From positions 15,419,989 to 15,483,988 of the forward strand of contig OY759267.1 of the NCBI GenBank assembly GCA_963662155.1: DNA of 64,000 nucleotides, in the 5' to 3' direction. The translations under genes were made by a program, and so were the position numbers. This stretch comes from Lamellibrachia columna (lineage: Eukaryota; Annelida; Polychaeta; Sabellida; Siboglinidae). The notes below the pieces were generated by a model, which saw only the letters and a program-made list of their open reading frames with translations, was not told the DNA's origin and did not search any database. How positions within the stretch are numbered: the first letter of the stretch is position 1; every line of letters starts with the position of its first letter. This document shows positions 23,385 through 37,130 of the stretch, piece by piece.

Positions 23385-24720
23385 GCTGTCTTTTCACAAT
23401 GCACATTTGTTTCGCTATTTGCTTGCGCGTTTATTCTAAAATGCGTCTAATTTAGGAATTAACATCCAACGACTGTTGGCGAACTAAAAAATAATCTAGT
23501 GCAAACAATAAATAAACGTTATTTTATTTGGTTTGCTATTTTAACAATGGTATAATATATAATAGTATGTTATTGATTCTGCATATGTTGACAATATAGT
23601 TCGCGGTTTGTTTGCTCTCTCAGTGTTGGATTACGTGATGACACTATATATAATATATTAAAAAATATAATAATAATAATACATTAATTCATTTTATACA
23701 TGTATATTTGTGTATGCATAGCATAGTCCACGTTTGGCAAATATTCAACAATGAACGTAAACGGGAAAATTAAACTAAACTGAAATAATAAGTGATTTAT
23801 ATGAATAATTCTGAATTGAATTTGTTTGCGTTGTTGAGGTACAATACTTATTGTATTCTCTCACTCCAAACTAGATTTATTGTATTTTCTCATTCTAAAC
23901 TCCGTAGTGTGTGTAATCAGAGCACATGGTTACACTTTCGAATGAGACAAACCAAAAGTCTCATTATTTGTAATAGTGTAAAACGTATAAGCTATACCGA
24001 AGGCAGTCACAACGCCATTTAATGTCAGTCTAGATTAGAGGCTCCGACACATCCAGGGAAGCACGTAGCGGTATATGCATAGGCCTAATATTGTTTACCA
24101 TACTTAAGTAAATGTTGAGATACTTCATTAATAGTGCAAAACGTCTACATTACAATTTTATTACAGTTATAACATAAGCATACGTATGTGTGCATTATTT
24201 ATTGTTGAAGTTATATTTACTTCCCGGTTCCTACTGGGAAAGCGATTTCCTCAAAGGTGTGTCTTTACTTTTAATTGTAAGGTACGTTACATACCTCACT
24301 TCCAAGAAACTTTCCTTTTTAAAACATCGCCTGGTATGTTCTATTATAGTGTATAACTATACGCGTGCACGATTCTTCAATGTGGGCGACAACCCTTAGT
24401 GGAGAGCACTGCTATGAAATAGTACAATACGGTACAGTTAATGCCACCCTGCATGGTAAGTGTTCACGAATGGCATAACACTGACTGTCATATAGCTTCA
24501 AAGGTGTATGAATCATCGCCTATAAGTGGTCAGCCGACAGTGCGTCCAGCGTGCACCAGGCCGAGGTGTGGTGCAGGCTGATAAAGTTCTGACGTCAGCC
24601 GAAGTTTGACAATCTTGAAATTTTTTTTTATTAAGGCATACATAGGTTTGTGCGTTCGGAAGTTTGTGCGTTCGCAGCTGAAACACAAATGTCGTCGTTT
24701 AACGTTATATTTTTATTGAG
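23383..24720. other. AT-rich intergenic DNA
   Basis: I see no gene or clear mobile element. Short near-duplications such as TTTGTGCGTTCGGAAG / TTTGTGCGTTCGCAG occur at about 24647-24677. Confidence 0.6.
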
Positions 24721-26084
<1,364 letters not shown>

Positions 26085-26144
26085 TGCCACAAATCTATTC
26101 AAATGGTTTATTATTTAAGTGAGTGTGTGTGTATATATATATTT

Positions 26145-26177
<33 letters not shown>

Positions 26178-26231
26178 TACTCAGAGAATACACTCACTTA
26201 AATAATAAACCATTTGAATTGATTTGTGGCA
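26085..26231. repeat. 42-bp inverted repeat around a TA/CATA microsatellite
   Basis: Positions 26085-26126 and 26190-26231 are reverse complements over 42 bases with one mismatch. The arms include TTCAAATGGTTTATTATTTA and its complement. The 63-base spacer is a GT/AT/CATA microsatellite. A transcript would fold into a strong hairpin. Confidence 0.93.
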
Positions 26232-26241
26232 AAGGTTTTGA

Positions 26242-26321
<80 letters not shown>

Positions 26322-26332
26322 ATATATATATA
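26242..26332. repeat. (TA)n microsatellite
   Basis: TA array with a GTATGTA interruption, directly beside the inverted repeat. Confidence 0.93.
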
Positions 26333-26403
26333 TCTCTTAGTTACAGTTATTCATCCACACATGCATGCTGTTTTGTGTTTATTACTATATGTGTATGTAT
26401 GTG

Positions 26404-26489
26404 TTTCGATACAGACTTCCGCACACACATAATATACATTATATATGTATTATATATATATATTATATATATATAAATTAGGCCGTGTG

Positions 26490-26525
<36 letters not shown>

Positions 26526-26555
26526 TATGTGTGTGTGCGGAAGTCTATATCGAAA
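26404..26555. repeat. 26-bp inverted repeat enclosing AT and GCGT microsatellites
   Basis: Positions 26404-26429 and 26530-26555 are reverse complements with one mismatch. The arm reads TTTCGATACAGACTTCCGCA then CACACA. The 100-base spacer is AT repeats followed by (GCGT)n at about 26484-26526. Confidence 0.9.
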
Positions 26556-26855
26556 TATATAACAGGGAGTATAACATTAAATTCTTCCCTTATTGTTCTC
26601 TTTATGTTTTTTGGTAAAGAACTTTACTATGTGTATTTGTGCTTGATGTAACTAGTTACAATAAACTATTTGATTTGATTTATCATCTCACTGAGTATGT
26701 GTTGTCTGAGAATATACATGTTTATATTATGTTTATGTAAATGTTGCATATGTAATAGTCTGAGAATATGCATATTAACTGATAATATATGTATTGTCTG
26801 ATAATAACATCTTATTAAAAAGTTTTAATAGCATATTGCTTATTACAATTTATAC

Positions 26856-26856
<1 letters not shown>

Positions 26857-26898
<42 letters not shown>

Positions 26899-26905
26899 TT
26901 GCGTG
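26857..26905. repeat. (GCGT)n microsatellite
   Basis: About eleven GCGT units. Confidence 0.95.
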
Positions 26906-29900
26906 AGACTAGCGTACGACTGACAGTACGCAACATGACACCGGCACTGCTTCCTCACGCTGCGTTTTAATATTAAAATAAAATTACGGATACAAAGTAT
27001 ACAATCATTTGTAATTACGATGAATATACGATTACACACTAATCAGCACATTGGAAACGTGCAATGTGGAAATTGACAGAAACATTGGTAATGTTAGATT
27101 TGTGCGAGCTTTCTCGTCAACGTGTTTCCAGGCAAAACTTACGAATAAATTAGGTACAAAGTGCTATAATACACGACTACCTTACTACAGGACTGTGTGA
27201 TAAGCGTATGATTTCGACAATGAATGCCATCGTTAGTACAGACTGCATCGTACATTTAAAATGTATGATACAATACCTTATACACACGAATACTGTATAA
27301 AGACACGACACTGCTTCAACTTCAGGATGCCGTGTATGGAAACGGTTGTTGGTTGTTGGCAGCGAGATAAATCAGACGAAAAGTTATATAGTGCAGTAGA
27401 TATTTCTGCATTAAATCGGGGGCGGACGATATACGGTGTATAACATAAATGGTACTTGAACTAACGAAAACGTTGTTGGGTCATTTTATTATTATACTCA
27501 TAATTATACCATACATAATAAGAATACACATCACCGCTGCTGTATATCCCTATTTGTGCATATGCGTTCGATGCCTTCCCTGAAACGTTCTTTAAAGAAC
27601 CGACGCAACGATTGGAACTCGGCCGCATCCAACGCAGACGATTCTCATCTCACAAATGCATTTACACCATCAAACCGAACCAGGTAATTTATAACGCCAT
27701 CAGTGGTAACTGAATTCGAAATTAACGACACCATAAAGATATATGCCGGACACACGCGGTGCGGGCTTATGCCAGTTGTGTTAACATCATAACCGCCAGC
27801 AATTTTTTTTAGAAATTATGACTTACAATATAAGGCCGGTTGATTATTGAAGCAGTCATTACAAATAAACAAATACAAACTATTGTTTGGTAGTAGTTTT
27901 AAGCAATGTTATATAGATTATGTTGTAACAGGGAACGTCCGGCAAATATATTTATAGATCGTTTCGAAGCGACTGTATACAGCCGAGTCGGTGCTCAAAA
28001 GCAGCCTATGCATGGGATCACACCACAACGAATTTGGCAAAACAACATACAGTTAAAGCTATGCACCAACAAGTGAACCGAGGAATATACACCCCTTGTA
28101 CCAACCGAACATCCGGAATACTCGACGACTCCTGGGTGGTCTGTCCGCAGCACAAGCAACACGACATCACTGCCGAACACTCTCGTGTCGTACTAGGTCT
28201 GACGGGCTAAATACAGCCTCCTGCTACGGAGGTGCTCGCTAGTTTTTCCTATCTCGGACGGAAATCGAAATCACGGCGTTTGTTCGTTGCCCGAGTGCAG
28301 CACCTCGCTAGTCGGGAGGGTCGAACGTTTGCCCGAAACAACCCGACACTCTACCGGGCCTTGTCGACAATACGCCCACCGACAACCAGTCAATATGTAC
28401 ACACGACGTACACAACACCCTTTACAAAATATCTATATGTACATACACGAATACACTCACTCGAACTGTTACATGATACTGAATGTTGTTAACAGCCTTG
28501 AGGTTCACGGCAATATACCATACAATGTATAAAACTGCATCATAAATACAACTATATATATTCTGAGTAAGACGTAGAAAAGCATGTAAATAAAACATTA
28601 AGTATCTCAGTTCTGTAAACAAGGTACTCTGTATGCATTTACGGGATAACGAGAGTGTATGGCCTGCGTAAGACACGTACGCGGTGGTGGAAATGAATAT
28701 ACTGATTACTTTGGGAAGTACATAATAAACACCGAACGATTCCATCTACCCTGTTTAAATATCACTCTGTAAATCCACGCGCCACAGAGGGCACGCAGAG
28801 ACTTTATGGGAAATGCATCAATATCACTGGTTCAGAAAATTATGGTAGAAATTGAAATGCGAGCCGTGTCATCACAGCCTTCCAAGGATATAATATAATA
28901 TTTTATAGGATGACCAATGTTTGCAGAAACGATATCAATTCCACTTCTAATAAATACAGTATGTCCATTAATATGATATACCAGTCCAGGACTTTAGTCA
29001 AAATATTCTGTACGACAGAAAACGAATACTACGCACGAAAAGTTCAGAGACACTACAGGTGGGAAGCCGATCTGATCAGGCAACAATTAAGGTATCTGTA
29101 GCAAGGCAAGACTGGGACTTCAAGTAATATTTAGTTCTGGCGACAAAGCATAAAATAAAGCACGTTCGCAGCGTTTCACGTGTCTATTCACCATTTCTCC
29201 CCATTCCTCCTAATACTGAGATTCTAATATACACACAGCTGTCGTTATAATATTACATGAACACCAGTGAAATACATGTTGCTTCTGAATGATATTATTA
29301 CATACTGACAAATAATATGTCGACACAGACAACAGCGTTAAACGAAACACACACATTCAGACCTGCTGAATTCCATTTCCCTATACCAATACAGCGTCAA
29401 TAACAATGTATTAGCAATAAAATGACCAGCGGGTTTGGATAAATACAAGATTTGTGCAAGAATTAAAAAATAGGAAATCTCTCTTTAAACACATGCATTC
29501 AGTGTTAATTACGTTGTAGATTGTAAAGGTTGCTGTAGGTAAATATTGATTAGTTGGCGGTAACAACCAGGCACACGGTAAGATTAAACCACAACCATTA
29601 AATACAAACATTTGTTTTTTGTTTTGAAAACCTCTTCACTCACAGAAATCCACAAAGTGGGTTGTTAAACAAACATCGAATGTGGTTTAATAAAATAATG
29701 CATCAAACAACGCTGTTAAAATTTCATCCACAAACCCAAACACACGATACCTTTGTTATAGACTGTCACTCAGACAATGCGTTGTATTTCAACTACATTT
29801 TCACAAAATATTGCACTTGCAGAAACAATCATTAATACAGCGACGACATGAGCTGTAGTGTCCATCAGTCAACATTAGTTACCCAACTAAACAATATATT

Positions 29901-30110
29901 AAATTAGTAAACATATAGTTTTGCAATGATTCTTGCAAAAAAATGTTCTTTGTTGTTAGTCAGTAATACTTAAGATATAAATAAAATGTATATATACTCT
30001 TTAATTTGGTGCAACGGATGCAATGCAGATACATGATGTTCGCTTAGAATTTATGTTAAATAAATTTAAGCTGGTGATCTTGTTGAAAACATGAACGTAA
30101 ATGAATGATA
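26906..30110. other. Intergenic DNA downstream of the PRDM3/16-type gene
   Basis: No gene, RNA or transposon recognised. CpG is moderately frequent. The stretch at 27990-28400 is GC-richer and has short frames without family resemblance. Confidence 0.55.
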
Positions 30111-30574
30111 TTAACTTTTGGTTATGCAATATTTATTTACAGACATGTAAACTGCAGCAACCGTCAAGTGAGTTCTTTCCATGCTTTCTATATGCTTGGC
30201 ATATTTTATAACTTGTGACACTGAAACTATACACAACTATCGTTAACAACTATAATACACTGTGGAGCCTGAACAAAACTTCTACTGTGTGTGTATGCAC
30301 GAATATGATTCAGCCAAAACACACCCAACATCCTAACAAACCAGGCCAATTTGCCCACAATGATATCGTCCTGCATACTTGTCATAACGTGGTTACAATA
30401 AATCTTTGGTACAGGCAGCTGTATGACAAATAAACACAATAATACAATATCAAATAATAAACAGTAAGTAAATATACAAAACCTTTACATTATATACGAG
30501 TCCTGACTGAGTAGAAAGTTTATCTTTGGTATATGACAAGCTGTTTGCGTCAGCAATGGCCGAGGCAACAAACA
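30111..30574 (-). other. PRDM3/16: Probable 3' untranslated region and poly(A) signal
   Basis: On the minus strand the stop codon is followed by AT-rich sequence. The first canonical AATAAA seen is at 30137-30132, which would give cleavage at about 30110-30120 and a UTR of some 450 bases. The end is inferred from the signal only. Confidence 0.45.
30132..30137 (-). terminator. Candidate polyadenylation signal AATAAA
   Basis: TTTATT on the plus strand, read as AATAAA on the coding strand, 438 bases after the TAG stop. Confidence 0.4.
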
Positions 30575-32686
30575 CTACATGGTACTCGCAACTGCAGTAA
30601 GTTGCATCGGCAACACGTGATTGTTACCATGGTAACCACTGATGTTGTGGCCGTTGATGCCCTTGGCAACCCTAGCCTCCTTGTCATTGCTAGTGTCCTG
30701 CTTGGCCTTCTTCCGAGGAGGCTCATCATCACCTGCAGCCTCCTCTTCGTCTTCTTCGCTATCATTTTCCTGTTTTATAGTTGTCAACTTCTCCTGCAGC
30801 TGGTTGTGTTTCTCGACCTGTGCAGTGATCGGGAAGTTCGCATTGATGCTGTAAGTGCCGTCACTTCTCAGACTCGCGTAGCGCCCTCCCACTGCCAGAG
30901 CTGCATCACCATTGTTGTTATCAAGCGGTGAGGTCGCCACTGGTTTGCCGAGGAAGTGTTGTATCTGGTCGAAGTAGGCTTCATCTTTCGCATCGAGCTC
31001 TGGTTGTGGCGAGTCGCTCAGGTTACTCGAGGCAACATGCGTCAGGTCACCACACTCATGTTTCTTGATGTGCCGGTCAAGGTTAGTTTGCTGACCGAAG
31101 CAGCGGTCACAGAGTGGACACTTGAATGGCTTCTCCTTGTTGTGGATGTTGCGTACATGGCGCTGCAAGTTTGACGAGATGCTGAATGAGCGTTCGCAGT
31201 ACTTACAGCGGTAAGGCTGTTCCCCAGTGTGTGTGCGCAAGTGACGCGTCAGGTTTGCAGAGCGTGGAAAGATCTTTCCGCAGAACTTACACATGTAACG
31301 GTCCTTTGCCTTGTTGACAATCGCGCCAAACTGGTACACACCAGCAGCGCTGGCAGTGTCAAACTTTGTCAGTGGTGACAGTGACTTGTCAAGTGGAGCA
31401 TGCGCCAGTAATCCAAGACTTGCCATCGCACCAAGCGTGTGGTCAGCAAGTGGCATTTGATGGCGGAGCGCCATCATGCGGGCAGCTTCGTGGTATGCCT
31501 GCTGTTCCTTATACAGCTGTTCCACCGAACTTGCAGGGTAGGCGTAATGCAACTTCCTTGTGGCAGTCGGGGGCTCTGTGCTGCCACCTGGTGTGTGTTG
31601 GCGGCCTGCACCACTGCCAAAGATGTGCGTCTTGCGTGCCTGTGTGCCATCTTCAGTTTTCACCTCCTTCACCCTTGTGCTCAGATCTAGCGGCTGTTCA
31701 CCAGTTTCATTGCACATGTCATGTTTTGGTTGTTTCGTGAGGTCATAAGCCTGGTACCTGCCCATGTCTGCCTCATTGATAGAGAGCGAGGACGCTGTAC
31801 TCGAGGCTGCAGACTTACCAGAATGTGCTGAGAGACTGGCCCCACTGTGGGCCTGACGAGGCATTAGAGACATGCGTGGCTTCATATCGTATCCACTTTC
31901 CGAATCTGCATCAGATGCCGCCGACATATCACACTCGCTGGCCGCACTCAGTTCTGAATAGTCACTCTCGTCTGAGTTGTTCATCGTGTGCTTTGGTGTG
32001 CTAGTGCTTGGAGCTGTCTGCAGCAGACCACCAGAGGGTGCTGCATTCGCAAGGTGCGGCGTCAGAGAGGCAATGCCAGTGTACTTCGCATCGGGGATCA
32101 GTGGAGGTGTCATGGCGGCAAGTGGGTTTCCTGGCAGGAACGGAAGCGGGGAGTAGAATGGGAATGGCGGTCGTGGTCCATAGAAATTCATATACGCAGC
32201 CGCAGTCAACGCTGAGGCATGAGTCGCAGCCGCTGCCTGGCTCATTTTCTCGGGCATCGCTGGCTGCAGTCCAAACCGAGCAGCTGCAGTAGCGGCAACA
32301 CCGCTGCGCAGCATACCCTCGCAGAAGCGCTTGTGTTTGCTGAGTGACGTCACCGTTGAGAATGCCTGGCCGCAGTCTTTACACTTGATCTGTTGGCGAC
32401 AATCGGCGTGCATCCTCTTATGTCGGCATAGGTTCGAGAACTGTGTGTATGCCTTGAGACACACCTCGCACTGGAACGGCTTCACCGAACTGTGGATGTG
32501 TTGGTGCTGCTTCAGCCCACTGGACGTCGCAAACGTCTTGTTGCACTCGAGACACGTGTGTGAGCGAGCACCAACGTGCGTCGACCGGATGTGCCGCTGA
32601 AGATTGCTCGGATCCGTGAAGATCTTCTCGCAGTGCTCACACGGGAAGTGTTTGTCTTCGTCGATGCCTGTTGTTGACAGCTCCCC
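30575..32686 (-). CDS. PRDM3/16: PRDM3/16 (MECOM/EVI1, hamlet)-type zinc-finger factor, terminal exon
   Basis: This exon encodes 703 residues and a TAG stop. PRDM3 and PRDM16 are nuclear DNA-binding regulators that recruit CtBP and control cell fate. Exon residues 14-37, 43-65, 70-93 and 100-122 are C2H2-type fingers ([36 protein letters not shown]; the last ends in Cys). A low-complexity Ala/Pro/Ser linker follows, then AYDLTKQPK (about 313-321) and PLDLS (332-336), CtBP motifs. Residues 464-486, 492-515 and 521-543 are the C-terminal cluster ([39 protein letters not shown]). Then come [13 protein letters not shown], matching a conserved vertebrate segment, an acidic run (about 641-654) and PPRKKAKQ, a likely nuclear signal. 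The acceptor is TTCCATCCAACAG before 32686, phase 0. The frame is open upstream of a GTG at 32485, which is internal Val, not a start. In vertebrates this part is split over several exons. Confidence 0.96.
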   Translation of the reverse strand, partial: GELSTTGIDEDKHFPCEHCEKIFTDPSNLQRHIRSTHVGARSHTCLECNKTFATSSGLKQHQHIHSSVKPFQCEVCLKAYTQFSNLCRHKRMHADCRQQIKCKDCGQAFSTVTSLSKHKRFCEGMLRSGVAATAAARFGLQPAMPEKMSQAAAATHASALTAAAYMNFYGPRPPFPFYSPLPFLPGNPLAAMTPPLIPDAKYTGIASLTPHLANAAPSGGLLQTAPSTSTPKHTMNNSDESDYSELSAASECDMSAASDADSESGYDMKPRMSLMPRQAHSGASLSAHSGKSAASSTASSLSINEADMGRYQAYDLTKQPKHDMCNETGEQPLDLSTRVKEVKTEDGTQARKTHIFGSGAGRQHTPGGSTEPPTATRKLHYAYPASSVEQLYKEQQAYHEAARMMALRHQMPLADHTLGAMASLGLLAHAPLDKSLSPLTKFDTASAAGVYQFGAIVNKAKDRYMCKFCGKIFPRSANLTRHLRTHTGEQPYRCKYCERSFSISSNLQRHVRNIHNKEKPFKCPLCDRCFGQQTNLDRHIKKHECGDLTHVASSNLSDSPQPELDAKDEAYFDQIQHFLGKPVATSPLDNNNGDAALAVGGRYASLRSDGTYSINANFPITAQVEKHNQLQEKLTTIKQENDSEEDEEEAAGDDEPPRKKAKQDTSNDKEARVAKGINGHNISGYHGNNHVLPMQLTAVASTM

Positions 32687-34259
32687 CTGTTGGATGGAAG
32701 AACAGTTGAATTGAATACTACACTGAAAACAATGTGACGAGCATAATCATCATATGCTGATACAGCAGCTCCCCTGATGATTGCATAACAACACACAATT
32801 CATATACTGATAATTGTTATTGTTCAATTTACTACAACAAAACTGTTTTGTTACTTGGAAACCACTATGCAATAGCCATTGCTTTGGCTGCTGTCATAAA
32901 AAGTCAACGTTATTTTTGCCACCATTTCTAGGCAGGTGTTCTGTATGCTATTAACCTGCTGAATGAATATCAAAACTTAAATATCTCATATCAAAACATG
33001 AATGTTTTAACCTGAAAACAATGCTACATAATTATACTATACCATCTATAGCCATATGTTGTCATTTCAATACCTGATGGCACCATTTTATATCATAATG
33101 CCTTAAAATTTATTTTTACGTATATAGATGGTGCCTGCCTATCTATGGCGCATCTTGCATGTCATGACAAGACACATAACCTTTTTAATATCTAATTATC
33201 AGATAGATGTTTTGGAACGACCCAGTTAGCAGGATGTAGGCAAATTTTTTTTCTAAATTAGCAGCAAGGCAGGTGCATTTTACAGTAAACAAGTAAAATG
33301 GCTTTGTGTGTCTGATGTTCTCCACTCTTCCATGTCGTCTCATAGAAAAGTCCATCTGGCATTGGCGACTTCAACAATAGATTTATCAAACTGATCAAAC
33401 CCGCATATGAAATCATTTTCATGATTCCGGAGTGATCTTTGCGACAAAAACCAACGGCAGCCGGGGTTCTGATAGTGGGTTCCGTGCGTGATTCCCTGCA
33501 CTGGATAAAGACCTTGGTGTCAAGCCACACAAAGGAAGTGTTATTTCGCGCCTAAGCGGCTATCTCTGCGGCCAAACACTATCTTTGCGAAACAAGCCGC
33601 AATCAAGACAATATTGTTCTGTTCGACTCAATGCAACAAGTTGGTCAATACAACAAGGTTGCTGATGACAGATTTCCATATGGTTAACTCCAGTTGCTGA
33701 TTCAAATTTTGAGCTACGTTGCCATTAATTAAATTGCTCAGTCAACGATGAGCAAAATGTTTGAAGTTAGGAGATAATGACACAATCATTATGGCGGTTA
33801 GGAGTGACAGAGGAAACACATCCATACAATGCGACATCTCTGATGCATGCCAGAGAGAAAAAAGACCACAGGGAGGCAAACACGATAAAAAAAATTGTGA
33901 TCAATGGTGTACTGATAACTGACACCGGCTCTATGTTTGAATAAATTTATAACAGCTAAAAAATGGAAACAACAGCAACTAACAAAAATCTCGTTATTCT
34001 TATAGACAATGAGATATTTCCTTTCTGATGCCACTTTGTCATTCTGCTTTCAATGTAATATAATTTTTTTTTACAAATTAAAAATATATTTCTATGTAAT
34101 GTAACAGAAAACATATCTAACACTGGCAGATGAAAACTGTCAGTTAAATTTAATTTTAAGATATTACCCATATTTAATTCATCCCCCGTCAGTGTGGTAT
34201 TACTTGCCAGTGCAATATTTCCAAGCATCTTAAAGGTACTGTAAAAATTAAAATTTATG

Positions 34260-34310
<51 letters not shown>

Positions 34311-34327
34311 TAGATAAATATACTAAC
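32687..34327 (-). other. PRDM3/16: Intron, 1641 bp
   Basis: GT at 34327-34326 and AG at 32688-32687, phase 0. It contains a TA microsatellite (34261-34311) and a CpG-retaining patch at about 33400-33640. I looked on the coding strand for an exon with the second and third vertebrate-type fingers and saw none. Confidence 0.85.
34261..34311. repeat. (TA)n microsatellite in intron
   Basis: About 25 TA units just inside the intron's 5' end on the coding strand. Confidence 0.95.
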
Positions 34328-34430
34328 CGGTGAGGAAGGAGAGATGGATGACTGTAGGTGATACGGGCCCGTGACACTAGAGACGGGTGGTGTGGTTGAA
34401 TGACTGTCTTGTATCATTTCTTCATTACAC
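34328..34430 (-). CDS. PRDM3/16: PRDM3/16-type gene, small Ser/Pro-rich exon
   Basis: The 103-base exon is bounded by acceptor TTTGTTTTTGTTCCAG before 34430 and donor CCG/GTTAGT after 34328. Its first G completes an Arg codon split with the preceding exon (CG+G). It then encodes 34 residues, CNEEMIQDSHSTT followed by a Pro/Ser-rich tail ending in SPSSP, in frame to the phase-0 junction with the terminal exon. It holds no finger and lies where vertebrate orthologues have the linker plus fingers 2 and 3. The open frame reading on through the donor into the TA repeat is not coding. Confidence 0.8.
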
Positions 34431-36879
34431 CTGGAACAAAAACAAAGCAATAAATGAAAACACGTTTCATTCTCACTAACATAAATCATATAGCTGCCAC
34501 TGTAATTGTCATGGTTCAAGTACAGACTCTTAATCTTTGTATCCTTGGCCACCTTTTACATTACACCAACTCAATAAGAAATGTCATGTATAGAACCAGA
34601 TATTCTCTGAACCACAATATATTGGAATTCCAATAATAGTACACCCAGGGCAATACAGATTTGTGTCTGCAGCCATCACAATTTCCAAGAATACTCTGTA
34701 GATCTCCATCCAGTGTTGTGCAGTGCCAGGTAGTTTTCTTGGTAGTAGGTGATTAACAACAAACAGTAGCCAACAGTGAAGAAACAACAGATGTCCAAAA
34801 CTGATATTGTCATGCTATGTGTAGGTGTTTGATATTGCAACAATGGTGGATGTCCATAGCAGATGGTTGTTGTAGTACTAGAATCTCTCTAGTCAGAGAC
34901 AACACGCGTTCTTTCCTTGGCACAAAACCAGTGCTTCAGATCACCAGCATCGAGCTGCCTGCATGGTCAGTCCATTGGCTACCTCTCATCTCAATATGTG
35001 ATTCAACCTGTGGCCAGTGGTTGAACCTATAACCACACCAACTATAAATCCCAAGCCACCAATGAAGCACACAGTAGCAGATATTCACAATGTGCTACAA
35101 TGAACAACCATCAGAAATTGTACTATATAGAAAGAAGTAAACCATCCAACAAACGAGCTCTTACATTTCGAGTCAGACTGTCCTGCTGAGTTTGATGACC
35201 ACTGTGTGAGAGCAATCACGATAATAACACACCTTGCCACATAATCAAGTTTTATAGATTACAGCCATGCAGTGCCAATTGAGAGCCAAACAAAAGCATA
35301 TGTAAGCTTGTGGGGGCAAGAGGCATGTCGCAAAAATGTGATATGTGACCACCTAGCCATTCTGCACCCAGATACCTTGGCACAACACCAACACCAAAAC
35401 ATGGCTCCTCAACCAGAACCACCTTGATTGTATTCAACAGATCAACCGGCCAAACCTTAAACATCAAACTTGAGTCGTGTCCAACTCATACAGAAAAGCA
35501 TACGTCTGTTCTGTGAGGCTCCAGTGCGAACAAGACAACAAAACAACAACTCCACCGGCCATTGCGTCCATTAGAGATAATAGTACACGCAAAATGCCTC
35601 CAGCATATGAACACACAAATGTCCATGCAAGTGACACTCACTGGATGTTTTCTCTTGGGTCTATACACGTACAAGAACACCTATAGCAAGCTTAGCCAGT
35701 TGGTCATGCCCTGAATGCTTCTGGCATGGGTCAACACAGTGCAGATCTTCTTTTGCTTCTGATTTGATGACTCCCTGATTTCTATTGACGTTGATTGTGC
35801 CACCACAACATGTGGCAAAACACAATGATAACAACAACAACTGATGATAACAACAACAACTAATGCAACATACTCTGCAGATGTAAAGCATCAAAATAAC
35901 CGTTGTGTCATTCTGCTTTTTCCAAGCATCCATAAACTACAACATTTCAAGACAAACTTTTTGAAACCAATTGTATGACAGATATGGTTGTCGAGTCTTA
36001 ACAAAGTAAATTACATACACAGTTAATAAATATTATATATATTTTAATGCAATTTTTTCACTTTGTGTAAAACCTAATACCAAGCCACACCAAAATATTT
36101 AGTTAAAAAAAATATTGAAGTAGTTTTCATGTCTGCAATGCATATTTAATGAATGAATACAACATGACCTGATCCACAGGTGATGAAATCTGAAACTGCC
36201 ACATTAAATTATCTAAATTTTTCACATCTATTTACCTGTTAGTTAGCCTTTGTCGTACTTGAATGGCACTTATTTCAAATTTTTATCAGCTATTATAATT
36301 TCAATGGAGTAATAGTTATCACGTGCCATTGAACCGTATTCTCTGATGACGCCAATCGGTTTCCTGGCGAACATAATACTGCTGTGATGAGGTCTATCTG
36401 CATGTCATCGGTTCATCCGTCTGTTTGGTGATCACCATAAGCTGTGCAATCCATCAAAGGTGTCCATGCCACCTGATAAAGGCCACACCTGCGAGATGCA
36501 TGCTCTGTTGAATGTTAAAAGACTTGCTACCACCCACCTGTAGCAGGTGTCCCAGTGCCCAACATCAAAAAGCATTTCTCACAAATGATTATCTTGCAGA
36601 CCTGGTCAATAAATCAGACCTTGTGACAGTGTCCCTCCCTCTATAATTACAGCCCAACCCACCAGTTTAGATGATGACAAAATCATCCTGTGGTTGACAG
36701 AACCATGGTCCGTCATTCAGCAGTATAGAAAATGACAGAGTAGGTGCATTCATGGGTGTCTAACAGGGCATGTCCACAGTAGGAGCTAAAGGTCACTTGA
36801 CAATCTTCCCCGATCTCTTTCGCTGTAATTCGCAACAGTACATCAGGCACAGGTGGGGGTCTTTGTCCAGGAGTGGTGC

Positions 36880-37130
36880 TATCCATATGGCGCTGCCAGT
36901 ACCATTTTGTATTTTTCACAAATAAGTATAAACAGCGCAGCGAGGGACAGAGCTGGTTTTTTTGTTCTCCTCTGACTCTGCTCGTTAGAGGCCACTCGGC
37001 GGGATCGCTGGCCCACTGACAATACTCCGAGGGTCGCTCTCGCTGCGAGGACGCAGGGATGGTGACAGATTCTAATGAAGTGACACATGTCGTTTGACAT
37101 TAGCCAGGCTTAATTTGTGCAGGAGAAGCT
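36880..37130. promoter_or_regulatory. CpG-retaining intronic patch
   Basis: More than ten CpGs cluster here against about one or two per 300 bases around it. The flank at 37070-37130 has TAAT-type sites (TCTAATGAAGTGACACATG, GGCTTAATTTG). Candidate intronic enhancer. Confidence 0.3.

Noticed and set aside
32483..32485. GTG as a start for the zinc-finger exon
   Set aside because: It is an internal Val within a finger linker. The frame continues upstream through two more fingers to a splice acceptor at 32686.
30533..32600. Plus-strand frames opposite the zinc-finger exon, up to 132 residues
   Set aside because: Antisense shadows of the GC-rich coding exon.
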